Source of the DNA: VRUE01 sp963764365
GTDB taxonomy: Bacteria > Actinomycetota > Thermoleophilia > Solirubrobacterales > 70-9
DNA length: 64,000 nucleotides
Direction: 5' to 3'
NCBI GenBank assembly: GCA_963764365.1
Contig: CAVXSI010000002.1
Coordinates: 345,786 to 409,785 of the forward strand
This document shows positions 40,779 to 50,591 of the stretch, in pieces. The position numbers and the translations under genes were made by a program. Under the pieces are notes generated by a model that had not been told where the DNA came from, searched no databases, and worked only from the letters and a program-made list of their open reading frames with translations. Numbering within the stretch: position 1 is the stretch's first letter; each line of letters begins with the position of its first letter.

Positions 40779-42329
40779 GTGACTCACCAAACGGCAGATC
40801 GCGCCGATCAGCTGCTCCGGGAGCTCGGATTTGAGGCGTGGCGGCCGGGGCAGAAGGAGGCCGTGGAGGCGGCGCTGGGCGGCCGCGACTCGCTGATCGT
40901 GATGCCGACCGGCGGCGGCAAGAGCCTCTGCTACCAGCTCCCTGGGCTGGCGACCGAGGACCTGACGATCGTGGTCAGCCCGCTGATCGCGCTGATGAAC
41001 GACCAGTGGACGCGGCTGAGCGCCGCGGGTCACCCGGTCGCGATGGTCACCTCGGCGATGGCCGACGAGGCGGTCCGCCGCTCGCTCGACCAGGTGCGCG
41101 GCGGCGAGGCGCGGATCGTCTACTGCTCGCCGGAGCGCTTCGCCTCGACCGTATTCCTCGAGGCGCTCGCCCGGCGGCGGGTCGACCTGCTCGCGGTCGA
41201 CGAGGCGCACTGCGTCTCGGAGTGGGGCCACGACTTTCGCCCCGACTACCTGCGCCTGCCGCAGATCGCCGAGCGGCTCGGGCGGCCGACCGTGATGGCC
41301 TGCACGGCGACCGCGACCGAGGCGGTGGCGCGTGAGATCGCCGCCCGCTTCGCGATGCGCGACCCGCTTCAGGTCCGCTCCGGCTTCGACCGGCCCAACC
41401 TCTCCTTCGACGTGGTGCGGCTGGAGGGCAAGGGGTCGAAGGCGCGGCGGCTGGCGCTGCTCGAGGCGGGGCTGGCCGACCCGGCGAACCGGCCGGCGAT
41501 CGTCTACTGCGGCACCCGCCGCGACACCGACGAGATCGCCACGTCGCTGCGCGCCGCCGGGCGGTGCGCCCTCTCCTACCACGCCGGGATGGAGGCGGAG
41601 GACCGCGACGCCGCCCAGCGGCGCTTCATGGAGGGCGAGATCGACGTCGTCGTCGCCACCAACGCCTTCGGCATGGGGGTCGACAAGGCCGACGTGCGCT
41701 CGGTCTGGCACGTGGCGATCCCGACCAGCCTCGAGGCCTACTACCAGGAGGCCGGGCGGGCGGGACGCGACGGCGAGCCGGCGAAGGCGGTGCTGCTGGC
41801 GATGCGCGCCGACCTCGGGCGGCTGGTCCGCTTCAACCAGCAGCGGGCCGGCGACCCCGAGCTGGCGATCGCCCACGAGCGCGGCTGGCGCGACTACCGG
41901 ACGATCAAGGCTTTCATCTACTCGGAGCGCTGCCGGCGCCGCAGCGTCCTCGAGCACTTCGGCGACCGCCAGGCCGGCGCGCCGCTGGGTCGCTGCTGCG
42001 ACGTCTGCGACCCGCAGGGCTGGCTGCCCGATCCGGAGACGATCGCCGTCCACCCGGCGCGGCGCGCTCGGAAGGCGCCGGTCGCGCCCCCGCCAGAGCT
42101 GTCGCCCGCCGACGCGTCGCTGTTCGAGCGGCTCAAGGAGTGGCGGCTGCGCGCCGCCGACGGCAAGCCCGCCTTCACCGTCGCCCACAACACCACCCTG
42201 GAGGCGATCGCCGCAACTCGCCCGGCCAACCCCGAGACCCTGCTGGCGATCCGCGGCATCGGCCCGAGCTTCGTCTCCAGGCACGGCGACGAGGTGCTGA
42301 CGCTGGTCGCCGGTCACTCCGGCGAGTAG
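40779..42329 (+). CDS. recQ: RecQ-family ATP-dependent DNA helicase
   Basis: A 516-residue 3'-5' DNA helicase. Motif I is MPTGGGKSLCYQLPG, motif II DEAHCVSEWGHDFRPDY, motif III ACTATATE and motif VI QEAGRAGRDG. A zinc-binding segment near 390-410 (CRRRSVLEHFGD ... CCDVCDPQG) follows, then an HRDC domain (SLFERLKEWR to the end). The length is shorter than E. coli RecQ because the winged-helix part between the zinc region and HRDC is reduced. GTG 40779 is chosen: TAGGCT ends 6 nt before it. Convergent with the agmatinase gene (5-nt gap). Confidence 0.93.
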   Translation: MTHQTADRADQLLRELGFEAWRPGQKEAVEAALGGRDSLIVMPTGGGKSLCYQLPGLATEDLTIVVSPLIALMNDQWTRLSAAGHPVAMVTSAMADEAVRRSLDQVRGGEARIVYCSPERFASTVFLEALARRRVDLLAVDEAHCVSEWGHDFRPDYLRLPQIAERLGRPTVMACTATATEAVAREIAARFAMRDPLQVRSGFDRPNLSFDVVRLEGKGSKARRLALLEAGLADPANRPAIVYCGTRRDTDEIATSLRAAGRCALSYHAGMEAEDRDAAQRRFMEGEIDVVVATNAFGMGVDKADVRSVWHVAIPTSLEAYYQEAGRAGRDGEPAKAVLLAMRADLGRLVRFNQQRAGDPELAIAHERGWRDYRTIKAFIYSERCRRRSVLEHFGDRQAGAPLGRCCDVCDPQGWLPDPETIAVHPARRARKAPVAPPPELSPADASLFERLKEWRLRAADGKPAFTVAHNTTLEAIAATRPANPETLLAIRGIGPSFVSRHGDEVLTLVAGHSGE

Positions 42330-42334
42330 TCGAT

Positions 42335-43300
42335 CTAGGCGGCGCGGCGGCGCAGGGCGATCCCGGTGAGGATCTCGCGGACGACCCGCTCGGCGGCGAG
42401 CGCCGTGAGGTCGGCCGAGCCGACCGCGGTGGGGATCACCTCGACGACCTCGGCGCCGACCAGGTCGAGCCGGGCCGCGACCTCCCGGCAGGCGGGCAGC
42501 AGCTCGGCGGTGCTCATCCCGCCCGGCTCGGGGGTGCCGGTGCCCGGGGCGAAGGCCGGGTCGAGGACGTCGATGTCGACCGAGAGGTAGGCCGGGCCCT
42601 CCCCCACCGCGGCTATCGCCCGCTCGATCGCCGCTTCGATGCCCAGCTCGCGGACCTCGTGCATGAAGACCGGGACGATGCCGAGCCCGCGCTGCCAGGC
42701 GAACTCCGCCTCCCCCGGCCAGTAGCCGCGCAGGCCGAGCTGGGCGTAGCGACGCGGATCGACGTGCCCCTGCTCGACCAGTCGGCGCATCGGCGTCCCA
42801 TGCGAGACCTCGACGCCGAACACCGCGGCGCCGGTGTCGGTGTGAGCGTCGAAGTGGACGAGGCCGAGCGGGCCGTGGCGGGCGGCGCAGGCGCGGAGGT
42901 CGGGCTCGGCGATCCCGTGATCGCCGCCGAGGACGATTGGGATCGCGCCCGCGTCGAGCGCCTCGCCCACCGTGCGCTCGATCGCCGCGTGGCTGGCGGC
43001 CGAGTCGGCCGGCAGCACCGGCGCGTCGCCGTAGTCGACGACCCCCAGCTCCGCGAAGGCGTCGACCCCGGCCTCCAGGTGCGGTCCCGGCGGGCAGCTC
43101 GCCGCCCTGATCGCCCGCGGCCCGAGGCGGGCACCGGGCCGGTCGGAGACGAGGTCGTCGGTCGGGGCGCCGACGATCGCCGCGTCGGCGCCGGCCAGCT
43201 CGGCTGGGTTCTCGGTGTAGGGGGCGCCGCCGAAGCTCGGCAGGCCGGCGAAGTCGGGCTTCTCCCCGTATTCGCGCCAGCGCTCGAGCGGATCGATCAC
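42335..43300 (-). CDS. speB: Agmatinase-family ureohydrolase
   Basis: A 321-residue ureohydrolase. The manganese-binding motifs are all present: GGDHGI, HFDAHTDTG and SVDIDVLDPAFAPGTGTPEPGG. The last motif favours agmatinase over arginase, so the likely reaction is agmatine to putrescine and urea. The GTG start leads straight into IDPLERWREYGEKPDFAG. No other polyamine gene is adjacent, so guanidino substrates other than agmatine remain possible. Confidence 0.88.
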   Translation of the reverse strand: MIDPLERWREYGEKPDFAGLPSFGGAPYTENPAELAGADAAIVGAPTDDLVSDRPGARLGPRAIRAASCPPGPHLEAGVDAFAELGVVDYGDAPVLPADSAASHAAIERTVGEALDAGAIPIVLGGDHGIAEPDLRACAARHGPLGLVHFDAHTDTGAAVFGVEVSHGTPMRRLVEQGHVDPRRYAQLGLRGYWPGEAEFAWQRGLGIVPVFMHEVRELGIEAAIERAIAAVGEGPAYLSVDIDVLDPAFAPGTGTPEPGGMSTAELLPACREVAARLDLVGAEVVEVIPTAVGSADLTALAAERVVREILTGIALRRRAA

Positions 43301-43398
43301 CGGCGCTCAGTCTGCCAGGCAACGGCGCCCCCGGCCGACCTGACGCCAGCTCGATTGCAGGGACGGGGGCGCCGGCCTGCCACCATCGGCGGCTCGAC

Positions 43399-44475
43399 GT
43401 GATCCGCCTGCGCCACAAGCCGGTTGCGCTCGGCGCGCTCTGCGCCGTCGCGGCGCTCTGCCTGCTCGCCGTCGCGCCCGGCGCCGGGGCCTCGCTGGTG
43501 CCGCGCGGCGACAGGGTCTTCTTCGGGATCAGCGACACCGGCGACAGCGGCGACTTCGGCCAGTTCTCCGTCTCGCTGCACAAGCACCCGGCGCTGATCG
43601 AGACCTTCCGCACCTGGGGCGCCGACTTCCCCGAGTCGATCGAACGCTGGCAGGCGGCGCGGGCGCGGCCGGTCCTGCACGTCACCAGCGCCGACAACCA
43701 GGACGGGCACGAGCTGATCAGCCCGCGCGGGATCGCCACCGGCGGCGGCGACGGCTACCTGATCCGGCTCAACAGGCTGTTCTGGGCGAAGAAGATGCGC
43801 GCCTACGTCCGCCCGCTGGGCGAGCCGAACCGCTGCCTCAACGTCTACGCCTCCTACGACTGCGCCGGCAAGCTGCGCGACGCCGCCCACAAGCCCCGCT
43901 GGTACAAGCGCGCCTTCCGCCGCATCTACATCGTCGTCCACGGCGGCGGCAAGCGGCGCCAGATCAACCACCGCCTGCACCAAGCCGGCCTGCCGCCGCT
44001 GCGCAGCTCGGTCGGCGGCCTGCCGACGGCGCCGGTCGAAGTGATCTGGAGCCCGCTGCCGGCCGGCTCGCCGACCAAGCCGAACAACCGCCCCCGCCAC
44101 TTCTTCCCGGGCAGCCGCTGGGTCGACTGGGCGGGCACCGACTTCTACTCCGACAACCAGGACTGGAAGGCGCTCACCGGGCTCTACAAGCGCTTCTCCG
44201 GCAAGCCGTTCGCGCTCACCGAGTGGAGCGTCTCGACCGGCGACGACTCCGGCTTCGTGCGCAAGCTGATCGCCTGGGTGAAGCACCGCCGCCGCGCCAA
44301 GATGCTGATCTACTACCAGGACTTCGGCTCGACCAGCTCCTACCGAATCCAGAACTGGCCGGCCAGCCTCGGGGTGCTGCGCAACGCGCTGCACTCGCCG
44401 CGCTTCCCCGCCTTTGCCCCGTCCCCGCCGAAGGCGCCCCCGCCGCCGCCGGGGGGCGTCGCGCCGCGGCGATAG
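43399..44475 (+). CDS. Secreted GH26-like glycoside hydrolase
   Basis: A 358-residue protein with a signal peptide (about 1-31, ending GAGA). The TIM-barrel features WVDWAGTDFYSDNQDW (about 236-251) and FALTEWSV, whose Glu would be the nucleophile, resemble beta-mannanases of family GH26, with a short proline-rich tail. The expected acid/base Glu after a conserved HE pair is not obvious; HVTSADNQDGHELI may fill another site. Activity on a host, plant or own cell-wall glycan is unknown. GTG start. Confidence 0.65.
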   Translation: MIRLRHKPVALGALCAVAALCLLAVAPGAGASLVPRGDRVFFGISDTGDSGDFGQFSVSLHKHPALIETFRTWGADFPESIERWQAARARPVLHVTSADNQDGHELISPRGIATGGGDGYLIRLNRLFWAKKMRAYVRPLGEPNRCLNVYASYDCAGKLRDAAHKPRWYKRAFRRIYIVVHGGGKRRQINHRLHQAGLPPLRSSVGGLPTAPVEVIWSPLPAGSPTKPNNRPRHFFPGSRWVDWAGTDFYSDNQDWKALTGLYKRFSGKPFALTEWSVSTGDDSGFVRKLIAWVKHRRRAKMLIYYQDFGSTSSYRIQNWPASLGVLRNALHSPRFPAFAPSPPKAPPPPPGGVAPRR

Positions 44476-44486
44476 CGGCCAAGGAC

Positions 44487-45842
44487 CTAGCGAGCGACGA
44501 CTCGCCTGGCGACCGCCGCCTTGTACGTGTAGGGCTGAAGCGCTTGGATGCTCGAGTAGCCGACCAGGTAGATGCGGCGGCCGTCGGAGATCACCGGCGT
44601 GTAGGCGCCGGTCCTGTAGCGGAAGACGGCGCGGCCCGTCTTCATCGCGAAGCCGGTGGTCGTGGTGCGATCGAACTCTGCCGCGTAGACGATGTTGCCC
44701 ACCGCGCTCAGCGAGCCGATCACCGGGCCCCCGGCCGACTTGATCCAGCGCGGCTCGCCGCTTTCCGCGTTGAGCGCGTAGACGTTGCCGTCGAAGGAGC
44801 CGATGTAGACGGTCGGCCCGGTGTGGCTGGTCTTCGCCACGGTCGGCCCGGAGTAGGCGTAGCCGCCGGTCGAGTAGGTCCAGGCGATGCTGCCGTCCTT
44901 GCGGTCGAAGCTGTAGACCCGGGTGTCGTTGTTGCCTGCGTAGACGCGGCCGAAGGCGACGGCCGGGGTCGAGTAGAACTCGCCGCCGGTGCCGAAGCCC
45001 TGGCCGAGCGAGCCGGTGTGCCAGAGCCGCTGGCCGTTCGTCGCCTCGACCGCGTTCATCTCGCCGCCGTAGTCGCCGACGTAGAGGACGCCTCGGTAGT
45101 AGGCGGGCGCCGCCTTCACCGGGCCGGAGAGCTGGGTCGACCAGCGGACGTTGCCGTTGCGGGTGCTGAGCGAGTAGAGACGGCCGTCTTCGCTGCCGAA
45201 GTAGACGCTGCGGCCGACGACGACCGGCGAGGACTCGGCCCGGTCCGGCAGCGAGCGTTTCCACAACGTCTTGCCGGTGCGGGCGTCGAGCTTGATCACG
45301 TGGCCGGGAACGAGGTTGACGATGTAGAGGCCGTGCCTGCTGTAAGCGGGGGAGGAGGCGTTGAGCCGGCCGATTCGCCGTTCCCACAGCACCTTGCCGG
45401 TCTTCGCGTCGAGCGCGAAGGCCGTGCCGTTGTTGTTGACGAAGTAGAGGCGCCCGCCGGCGAAGACCGGCGGGAACTCGAGCAGCGGCCCGTCGCCGAA
45501 GCGCCAGAGCCGGCGGAACGGCGGCCTCACGCCCTTGGCCGGCAGGTAACGGGTGCGGGCGCGGTCGTAGCCGAAGATCGGCCAGTTGACGGTCCTCGCC
45601 TTGAGCGGCTTCTTCGGCTTCTCCGGCTTGAAGGCCGCGTTCGGGTTGCGGACGTCAGGCGGGCGCTTCAGCAGCTCGTAGCCGACGAGGACCGCGGCGG
45701 CGAGGGTGGCGAGGGTGGCGGCGAGTGCGATCGTCACAGGCCGGTGGTCGCGCCAGATCGCCTGCGGCTCTCGCAGCAGGCGCCTGCGGTCGCCCCAGAG
45801 ACGGCGGAGCGCCCGCCACGCCCTCCCGGGCAACGCCTTCAC
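44487..45842 (-). CDS. Membrane-anchored PQQ-type beta-propeller protein
   Basis: A 451-residue protein with one N-terminal membrane helix (about 35-57, PVTIALAATLATLAAAVLVG). A seven- or eight-bladed PQQ/BamB-like propeller follows, with the repeated pattern AxDAKTGKVLWE, KLDARTGKTLWKRSL and RLYSLSTRNGNVRWST. The enzyme-type PQQ ligands are not evident, so it is more likely a scaffold or binding protein outside the membrane. The GTG start overlaps the stop of the acetyltransferase gene (GTGA), which fixes the start. Confidence 0.88.
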   Translation of the reverse strand: MKALPGRAWRALRRLWGDRRRLLREPQAIWRDHRPVTIALAATLATLAAAVLVGYELLKRPPDVRNPNAAFKPEKPKKPLKARTVNWPIFGYDRARTRYLPAKGVRPPFRRLWRFGDGPLLEFPPVFAGGRLYFVNNNGTAFALDAKTGKVLWERRIGRLNASSPAYSRHGLYIVNLVPGHVIKLDARTGKTLWKRSLPDRAESSPVVVGRSVYFGSEDGRLYSLSTRNGNVRWSTQLSGPVKAAPAYYRGVLYVGDYGGEMNAVEATNGQRLWHTGSLGQGFGTGGEFYSTPAVAFGRVYAGNNDTRVYSFDRKDGSIAWTYSTGGYAYSGPTVAKTSHTGPTVYIGSFDGNVYALNAESGEPRWIKSAGGPVIGSLSAVGNIVYAAEFDRTTTTGFAMKTGRAVFRYRTGAYTPVISDGRRIYLVGYSSIQALQPYTYKAAVARRVVAR

Positions 45843-46606
45843 CGGCGCAGCTCCCACATCTCGACGAAGCCGAAATCGACGAAGCCGAGCCGTTCGTAGA
45901 TCGGCGCTCCGGCTTTGGTCGCCTGCAGCGTGGCGGTCGACAGGCCTTCCTCGCGCGCCTCGGCGAGCGCCCGCCGCAGCAGCCAGCTGGCGATCCCGCG
46001 GCCGCGGTGCTCGGGCGGCGTCGCGACGCCGGTCACGCAGCAGTCCTCGCCGACGACGATCGTGCCGACGCAGCCGACCGGCTCTTCGCCGGCGTAGGCG
46101 CCGTGCCAGCGGATCGCCGTCTCGCCGGCGAGCCCGGCGCGAAAGCCGTCGGGCCCGTAGCCGTAGGCGCGGTCGTTGAGGTCGGCGGCCATCGCCGGGT
46201 CGCCGGGACGCGGCGCGATCCCCCGCGGCGCCGGCGACTCGGCCGCCAGCTCGGCCAGCTCCATGGCCATCGCCCGCGGCTCGGCGTCGAGCAGGTGGCC
46301 GCGGCCGGCGAGCAGTCGCGCCGCATCGCGGTCCTCGTCGGGGACCCATACGGTCCAGGCGCGGATGCCGTGCGCCTCGTAGGCCTCCTCCAGCGCCCCG
46401 ACCTCCCGCGCCAGCGTCTCCGGGTCGTCGTAGTAGACGGAGTTGAACAGCGAGCGCTGGGGCGAGGCCGGCACCAGGGAGGCGAGCAGCCCCTCGCCGC
46501 GGATCAGCGCCGAGTTGGCTGCGGCGCTGCCGAACGCCTCGACCTCGTCGCGGATCCCGGCGACGGCGCGGCGCCGCAGCTCCTCGTCAGCGACCCGCTT
46601 ACCCAT
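45839..46606 (-). CDS. GNAT-family N-acetyltransferase
   Basis: A 255-residue protein. The C-terminal half (about 125-255) is a GNAT domain with the acetyl-CoA pyrophosphate loop TPPEHRGRGIASWLL and the closing YERLGFVDFGFVEMWEL; the N-terminal half is a degenerate second GNAT-like domain without that loop. The acceptor is unknown. It is the first gene of a two-gene unit with the PQQ propeller gene (4-nt overlap) and follows the SRPBCC gene by only 10 nt in the other sense of the operon map. Confidence 0.9.
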   Translation of the reverse strand: MGKRVADEELRRRAVAGIRDEVEAFGSAAANSALIRGEGLLASLVPASPQRSLFNSVYYDDPETLAREVGALEEAYEAHGIRAWTVWVPDEDRDAARLLAGRGHLLDAEPRAMAMELAELAAESPAPRGIAPRPGDPAMAADLNDRAYGYGPDGFRAGLAGETAIRWHGAYAGEEPVGCVGTIVVGEDCCVTGVATPPEHRGRGIASWLLRRALAEAREEGLSTATLQATKAGAPIYERLGFVDFGFVEMWELRR

Positions 46607-46616
46607 CCGGGCCGGC

Positions 46617-47060
46617 TCAGCCTCCGGTCGCGGCGCGCCGCTCGGCCTCGGCGCAGATGCCGCCGAGGAGCCGCTTGATCGCCTGCTTGACGATGGCGAC
46701 GACCACTCCCCCGGCGAACGGGACGGTTGGGTTGGTCCGCAGCGCGTAGGTGACCTTGGTCCCCGCCCCGGCCGGCTGCAGGGAGACGGTGCCGACGTGA
46801 TCCCTCACCGGCAAGCCGGACAGCAAGGTGTAGGAGTAGCGATCGGGACGCTCGTAGGCGATCACTTCCTCCCGCAGCGGCGGTCCGACCGCGCTGAGCA
46901 CCCGAATCGCCCCGACCCCGTTCGGCGCCGGCTCCCCCTCCCGCTCCAGCTCCGACTTGCGCAGCGGCGTCAGCTCCGCGTAGCGCCGGTGGTCGGTGAG
47001 CAGGTCGAAGACGACATCGGGAGGCGCAGCCACCTCGCGCACAAGGGTGAAGCTAGCCAC
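46617..47060 (-). CDS. SRPBCC (polyketide cyclase/START-like) protein
   Basis: A 147-residue protein with the SRPBCC pattern: FTLVREVAAPPDVVFDLLTD at the start, a Trp-free central sheet, VTYALRTNPTVPF and a long C-terminal helix KQAIKRLLGGICAEAERR. These proteins form a hydrophobic pocket for lipids, polyketides or aromatic ligands, and many have no known activity. GTG start by homology; the frame upstream is low in typical residues. It is 10 nt from the acetyltransferase gene downstream. Confidence 0.88.
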   Translation of the reverse strand: MASFTLVREVAAPPDVVFDLLTDHRRYAELTPLRKSELEREGEPAPNGVGAIRVLSAVGPPLREEVIAYERPDRYSYTLLSGLPVRDHVGTVSLQPAGAGTKVTYALRTNPTVPFAGGVVVAIVKQAIKRLLGGICAEAERRAATGG

Positions 47061-47107
47061 GGCCGGGAGCCTACCGAGGCCGCCCCGCGCCAAACCCGGC
47101 CCGGTCG

Positions 47108-48688
47108 CTAATCCCCGCTCGGTTCTCCGGGGGCTGCCTGCTCCTGCGGTTCGCCCTCCAGGTCCGGCGCCTTGCCGGAGGGCATCCAAAACAGGGCGAC
47201 GAGGAAGGCGACCGCCATCGCGCCCGCCATGCCGTAGAAGACCGTCCGGGAGGAGAGCGCGAAGTCGTACTGGACGGCGGCGAAGACCTTCTGCGCCCCG
47301 GCGCCGGCGTGTTCGGCGAAGCTGGATTGGCTGCCGCCGCCCGCCTGGCTCAGCGCATCGGCGACCTGGTCGGCCTTCGCCTTCGGCAGCCCCTCGGCGC
47401 CCAGCGTCGACTCCAGGTTCGCCTTGTTCTCGAGGATGAGGACCGTGCCGAGCACCGCGAGCCCGAGGCTGGAGCCGAAGTTGCGCACCGTCTGGGTGAT
47501 CCCGGTCGCCTCGCCGTAGCGGCTGCGCGGCACGCGGTTGAGCGCGTCGGTGTTGGCCGGGCTGAGGACCAGGCCGACCCCGATCCCGGCCAGGACCATG
47601 AACGGCCACTGCGAGCCGACCGAGAGCTCGGGCAGTTCGTGCGCCCAGAGGGCGAAGCCGACCGCTGCGATCGCGCACCCGGGGACGACCGCCGACCGCG
47701 CGCCAAGCCTGTCGAGCACCCTGCCGCCGCGCTGGGTGGCGACGAAGAAGCCGGCGAAGAAGATCAGCAGGTAGAGGCCGGTTTCCGAGGCGCTTTCGCC
47801 GAGCGAGATCTGCGCGTACATGCTGGCGAAGAAGAAGAGCGGCACGAAGGCGATCATCAGCAGGAAGAGAATCGCGTTGTCGACCGCGAAGGCGCGGTTG
47901 GCGAACGTCCGCACCTGCATCAGCGGGTGGGTCAGCCGCAGCTCGTAGGCGGCGAAGCCGACGAGCAGCGCGATGCCGGCGACGATGCAGATCCAGGTGA
48001 CGGCGCTGCCCCACCCCCAGACGCTCGACTGCTGGAGGCCGAGCACGGCGAGGCCCATGCCGGCGCAGATCAGCAGCGCGCCGCGGTAGTCGAGCGGCGC
48101 GGGGTGACGCTCGTCGGATGGCTTGGAGATCGCGGTGAGGACAAGCGAGCCGATCGCCACCGGGACGTTGATCCAGAAGATCGCCCGCCAGGTCCACTCG
48201 GTCAGGTAGCCGCCGGCGATCGGCCCGATCGAGGTGAAGGCGCCGGCGAGGCCGAAGAAGATCGCCAGGGCTCGGCCCCGTTCGCGAACCGGAAAGGCGT
48301 CGAGGACGATCGCCAGGGCGGCCGGGAACATCAGCGCCGCCCCCGCCCCCTGGACGACCCGGAAGACGATGATCCACGGCTCGGCCGCGCCGGACTCCGG
48401 GGTCGCCCCGCAGAGCGCCGAGGCGGTGGCGAACACCACGACCCCGATCGTCACCATCCTCCGGTGACCGGCGATGTCGGCGAGCCGCCCGCCGAAGGCG
48501 AACAGCGCCGAGAGCGAGAGCAAGTAGCCGTTGATGATCCACTGCACGCCGGTCGAGGAGAGCGAGAGGTCCTGCTGGAGCTGTGGGATCGCGATCGCGA
48601 CGATCGTCTGGTCGATGAAGGTCATCGAGACCGCGAGGATCATCGCAGCGAGGATCAGCGTCTTCTTGCCGCTTCCCGCTTCGGCCAT
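47108..48688 (-). CDS. MFS multidrug exporter, DHA2 (14-helix) family
   Basis: A 526-residue drug:H+ antiporter-2-type exporter. The first helix carries the family motif MTFIDQTIVAIAIPQLQQDL, followed by QWIINGYLLSLSALFAFGGRLADIAGHRR (motif A with GGRLAD). About 14 hydrophobic helices are seen, with a cytoplasmic/periplasmic Ala-Gln-rich stretch near 430-470. Substrates cannot be predicted. ATG 48688 is used because the family sequence begins there. Two more DHA2 genes lie at 49039 and 53829. Confidence 0.93.
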   Translation of the reverse strand: MAEAGSGKKTLILAAMILAVSMTFIDQTIVAIAIPQLQQDLSLSSTGVQWIINGYLLSLSALFAFGGRLADIAGHRRMVTIGVVVFATASALCGATPESGAAEPWIIVFRVVQGAGAALMFPAALAIVLDAFPVRERGRALAIFFGLAGAFTSIGPIAGGYLTEWTWRAIFWINVPVAIGSLVLTAISKPSDERHPAPLDYRGALLICAGMGLAVLGLQQSSVWGWGSAVTWICIVAGIALLVGFAAYELRLTHPLMQVRTFANRAFAVDNAILFLLMIAFVPLFFFASMYAQISLGESASETGLYLLIFFAGFFVATQRGGRVLDRLGARSAVVPGCAIAAVGFALWAHELPELSVGSQWPFMVLAGIGVGLVLSPANTDALNRVPRSRYGEATGITQTVRNFGSSLGLAVLGTVLILENKANLESTLGAEGLPKAKADQVADALSQAGGGSQSSFAEHAGAGAQKVFAAVQYDFALSSRTVFYGMAGAMAVAFLVALFWMPSGKAPDLEGEPQEQAAPGEPSGD

Positions 48689-48747
48689 CGCTGTGGTGTT
48701 TGCCGCCGCAGCCCCGAATCCTGCCCGTCCGGTAGTCTCGCCCGCCG

Positions 48748-48921
48748 ATGCCCGACGTCTTCTGGATCGGCCTCGCGATCGCCGGCCTCGGCGTGCTCGT
48801 CGGCTTCTTCGCCGCGGCACGCTCGCGCAGCACCAGCACCCTGACCGGCGTGGCGATCGGCGCCTTCCTGGGCGTGATGGCCGGCTTCCCGCTGCTGGCG
48901 ATCGGCCTGTCGACCAGCTGA
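48748..48921 (+). CDS. Small two-helix membrane protein
   Basis: A 57-residue protein, MPDVFWIGLAIAGLGVLVGF onward, with two membrane helices (about 5-21 and 32-53) joined by a short basic loop AARSRSTSTL. A TAGTCT box lies 9 nt before the ATG. The frame is clean with high-GC codon use. No family is recognised. It is divergent from the first DHA2 exporter gene, 60 bp away, and 117 bp before the second. Confidence 0.6.
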   Translation: MPDVFWIGLAIAGLGVLVGFFAAARSRSTSTLTGVAIGAFLGVMAGFPLLAIGLSTS

Positions 48922-49038
48922 TCACCCGCCGATGGGCCGATATGTGGGGCCGGGGTGGACATTTCGGCCCGCCGCGCTGAGCCGGGACGGGCGGGTTTCG
49001 GTCGCGGCCTCCACCGTGGCGCATAGGATCGCGCCCCC

Positions 49039-50583
49039 TTGACCGTCGCCAAGCGTCGTGCCCTGATCGCCATCGGCATCCCGCTGATCATGGTCGGGAT
49101 CGACGGAACGATCCTCAACGTCGCGCTGCCGACGATCGCCCGCGACCTCGGCACCAGCTCCTCGCAGCTGGTCTGGATCAACTCCGCCTACATCATCGTC
49201 TTCGGCAGCACGATCCTGCTCTCGGCCTCGATCGGCGACAAGTTCGGGCGGCGGCGGGTGCTGCAGATCGGGATGGCGGTGTTCATCGTCGGCTCGGCCC
49301 TCTCCGGCCTCTCCGACGCGATCGACAGCGCCTCCTTTCTGATCTTCGCCCGTGCCCTCCAGGGGCTCGGCGCCGGCGCGATCCCTCCCTCCACCCTGTC
49401 GCTGATCCGCTCCACCTTCACCGACGAGAAGGAGCGGGCGCGGGCGATCGGCATCTGGGCCGGGCTGTCGGGGATCGGCCTCGCGGCCGGGCCGATCCTC
49501 GGCGGGCTGATCCTCAACTCGACCTCGGCCTGGGGCTGGATCTTCTACATCAACGTGCCGATCGTGATCCTCGGCCAGGCGATGATCCACCGCAACGCCG
49601 CCGAGTCCAGCGATCCCGCCGCTCCGCCGATCGACACGCCCGGCGCGCTGCTTTCGCTGAGCGGACTGCTCGCCCTCTTCTACGCGCTGATCGAGGGACC
49701 GGTGCGGGGTTGGGACTCGGCTCTCGTGCTCGGCGGCTTCGTGCTGGCGGCCGTGCTGCTCGTCTGGTTCGTCCTCTACGAGCTGCGCCGCAGCTTCCCC
49801 GAGCTGGACCCGCGGCTCTTCAAGGCCGCCGCCTTCACCTCCGGCGTGCTGGCGATCACGGTCGCCTTCCTCGCCCTGATGGGCCTGATCTACGAGCTGA
49901 CCCTCTACCTGCAGACGGTGCGCGGCTACTCGCCGCTGAAAGCCGGCCTCTCGCTCGTCCCCTTCGCGATCGCGCTGCTGGTCATCGCGCCGCTGGCGCC
50001 CAAAGCGGCCGAGCGCCGCGGCGACCGGCTGACGGTGATGTTCGGGATGGCGGTGCTCGCCGCGGGGCTGCTCGTCTTCCTGGCGACGAGCACGAGCTCG
50101 TCCTACTTCGTGGTGCTTGCCGGGCTGATCCTCGCCGGGGCGGGCGTCTCACTGATCCAGCCGCCCGCCTCGGCGGCGATGATGAGCTCGGTCTCGGCGG
50201 CGAAAGCCGGGATGGCGTCGGGCACCAACGCCGCGATCCGCCAGATCGGCGCCTCCTTCGGGATCGCGGTGATGGGCGGCATTGGCCAGTCGATCTTCAG
50301 CCATCACCTGACCAGCTCGGCGATCTACGCGAAGCTGCCGGGCGAAGCGCAGTCGGCAGCCGAGTCGAGCATCACCGGAGCGGTCGCGGTCGGGGAAAAG
50401 GCCGGCGGCGCGCCCGGCGCCGAATTGATCGAAGTCGCCTCGGACGGCTTCGTCACCGGGATGCACTGGGCGGTGATCGTCGCCGCCGCCTTCGCCGGGC
50501 TCGGCCTCCTGTTCGCGGCGCGGCTGATCCCGAAACGGGCCGGCGGGGACGGCGGGGATCGCCGGCCGGCCGGCGGGGCCTGA
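49039..50583 (+). CDS. MFS multidrug exporter, DHA2 family
   Basis: A 514-residue 14-helix exporter. IPLIMVGIDGTILNVALPTI is the DHA2 first-helix motif and SASIGDKFGRRRVL is motif A; RALQGLGAGAIPPSTLSLI and later helices follow. A TTG start is used, with TAGGAT 9 nt upstream. It is followed 8 nt downstream by an MBL-fold hydrolase gene that probably shares its transcript, which hints at export or detoxification of the hydrolase product. Confidence 0.92.
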   Translation: MTVAKRRALIAIGIPLIMVGIDGTILNVALPTIARDLGTSSSQLVWINSAYIIVFGSTILLSASIGDKFGRRRVLQIGMAVFIVGSALSGLSDAIDSASFLIFARALQGLGAGAIPPSTLSLIRSTFTDEKERARAIGIWAGLSGIGLAAGPILGGLILNSTSAWGWIFYINVPIVILGQAMIHRNAAESSDPAAPPIDTPGALLSLSGLLALFYALIEGPVRGWDSALVLGGFVLAAVLLVWFVLYELRRSFPELDPRLFKAAAFTSGVLAITVAFLALMGLIYELTLYLQTVRGYSPLKAGLSLVPFAIALLVIAPLAPKAAERRGDRLTVMFGMAVLAAGLLVFLATSTSSSYFVVLAGLILAGAGVSLIQPPASAAMMSSVSAAKAGMASGTNAAIRQIGASFGIAVMGGIGQSIFSHHLTSSAIYAKLPGEAQSAAESSITGAVAVGEKAGGAPGAELIEVASDGFVTGMHWAVIVAAAFAGLGLLFAARLIPKRAGGDGGDRRPAGGA

Positions 50584-50591
50584 GCGCCTCG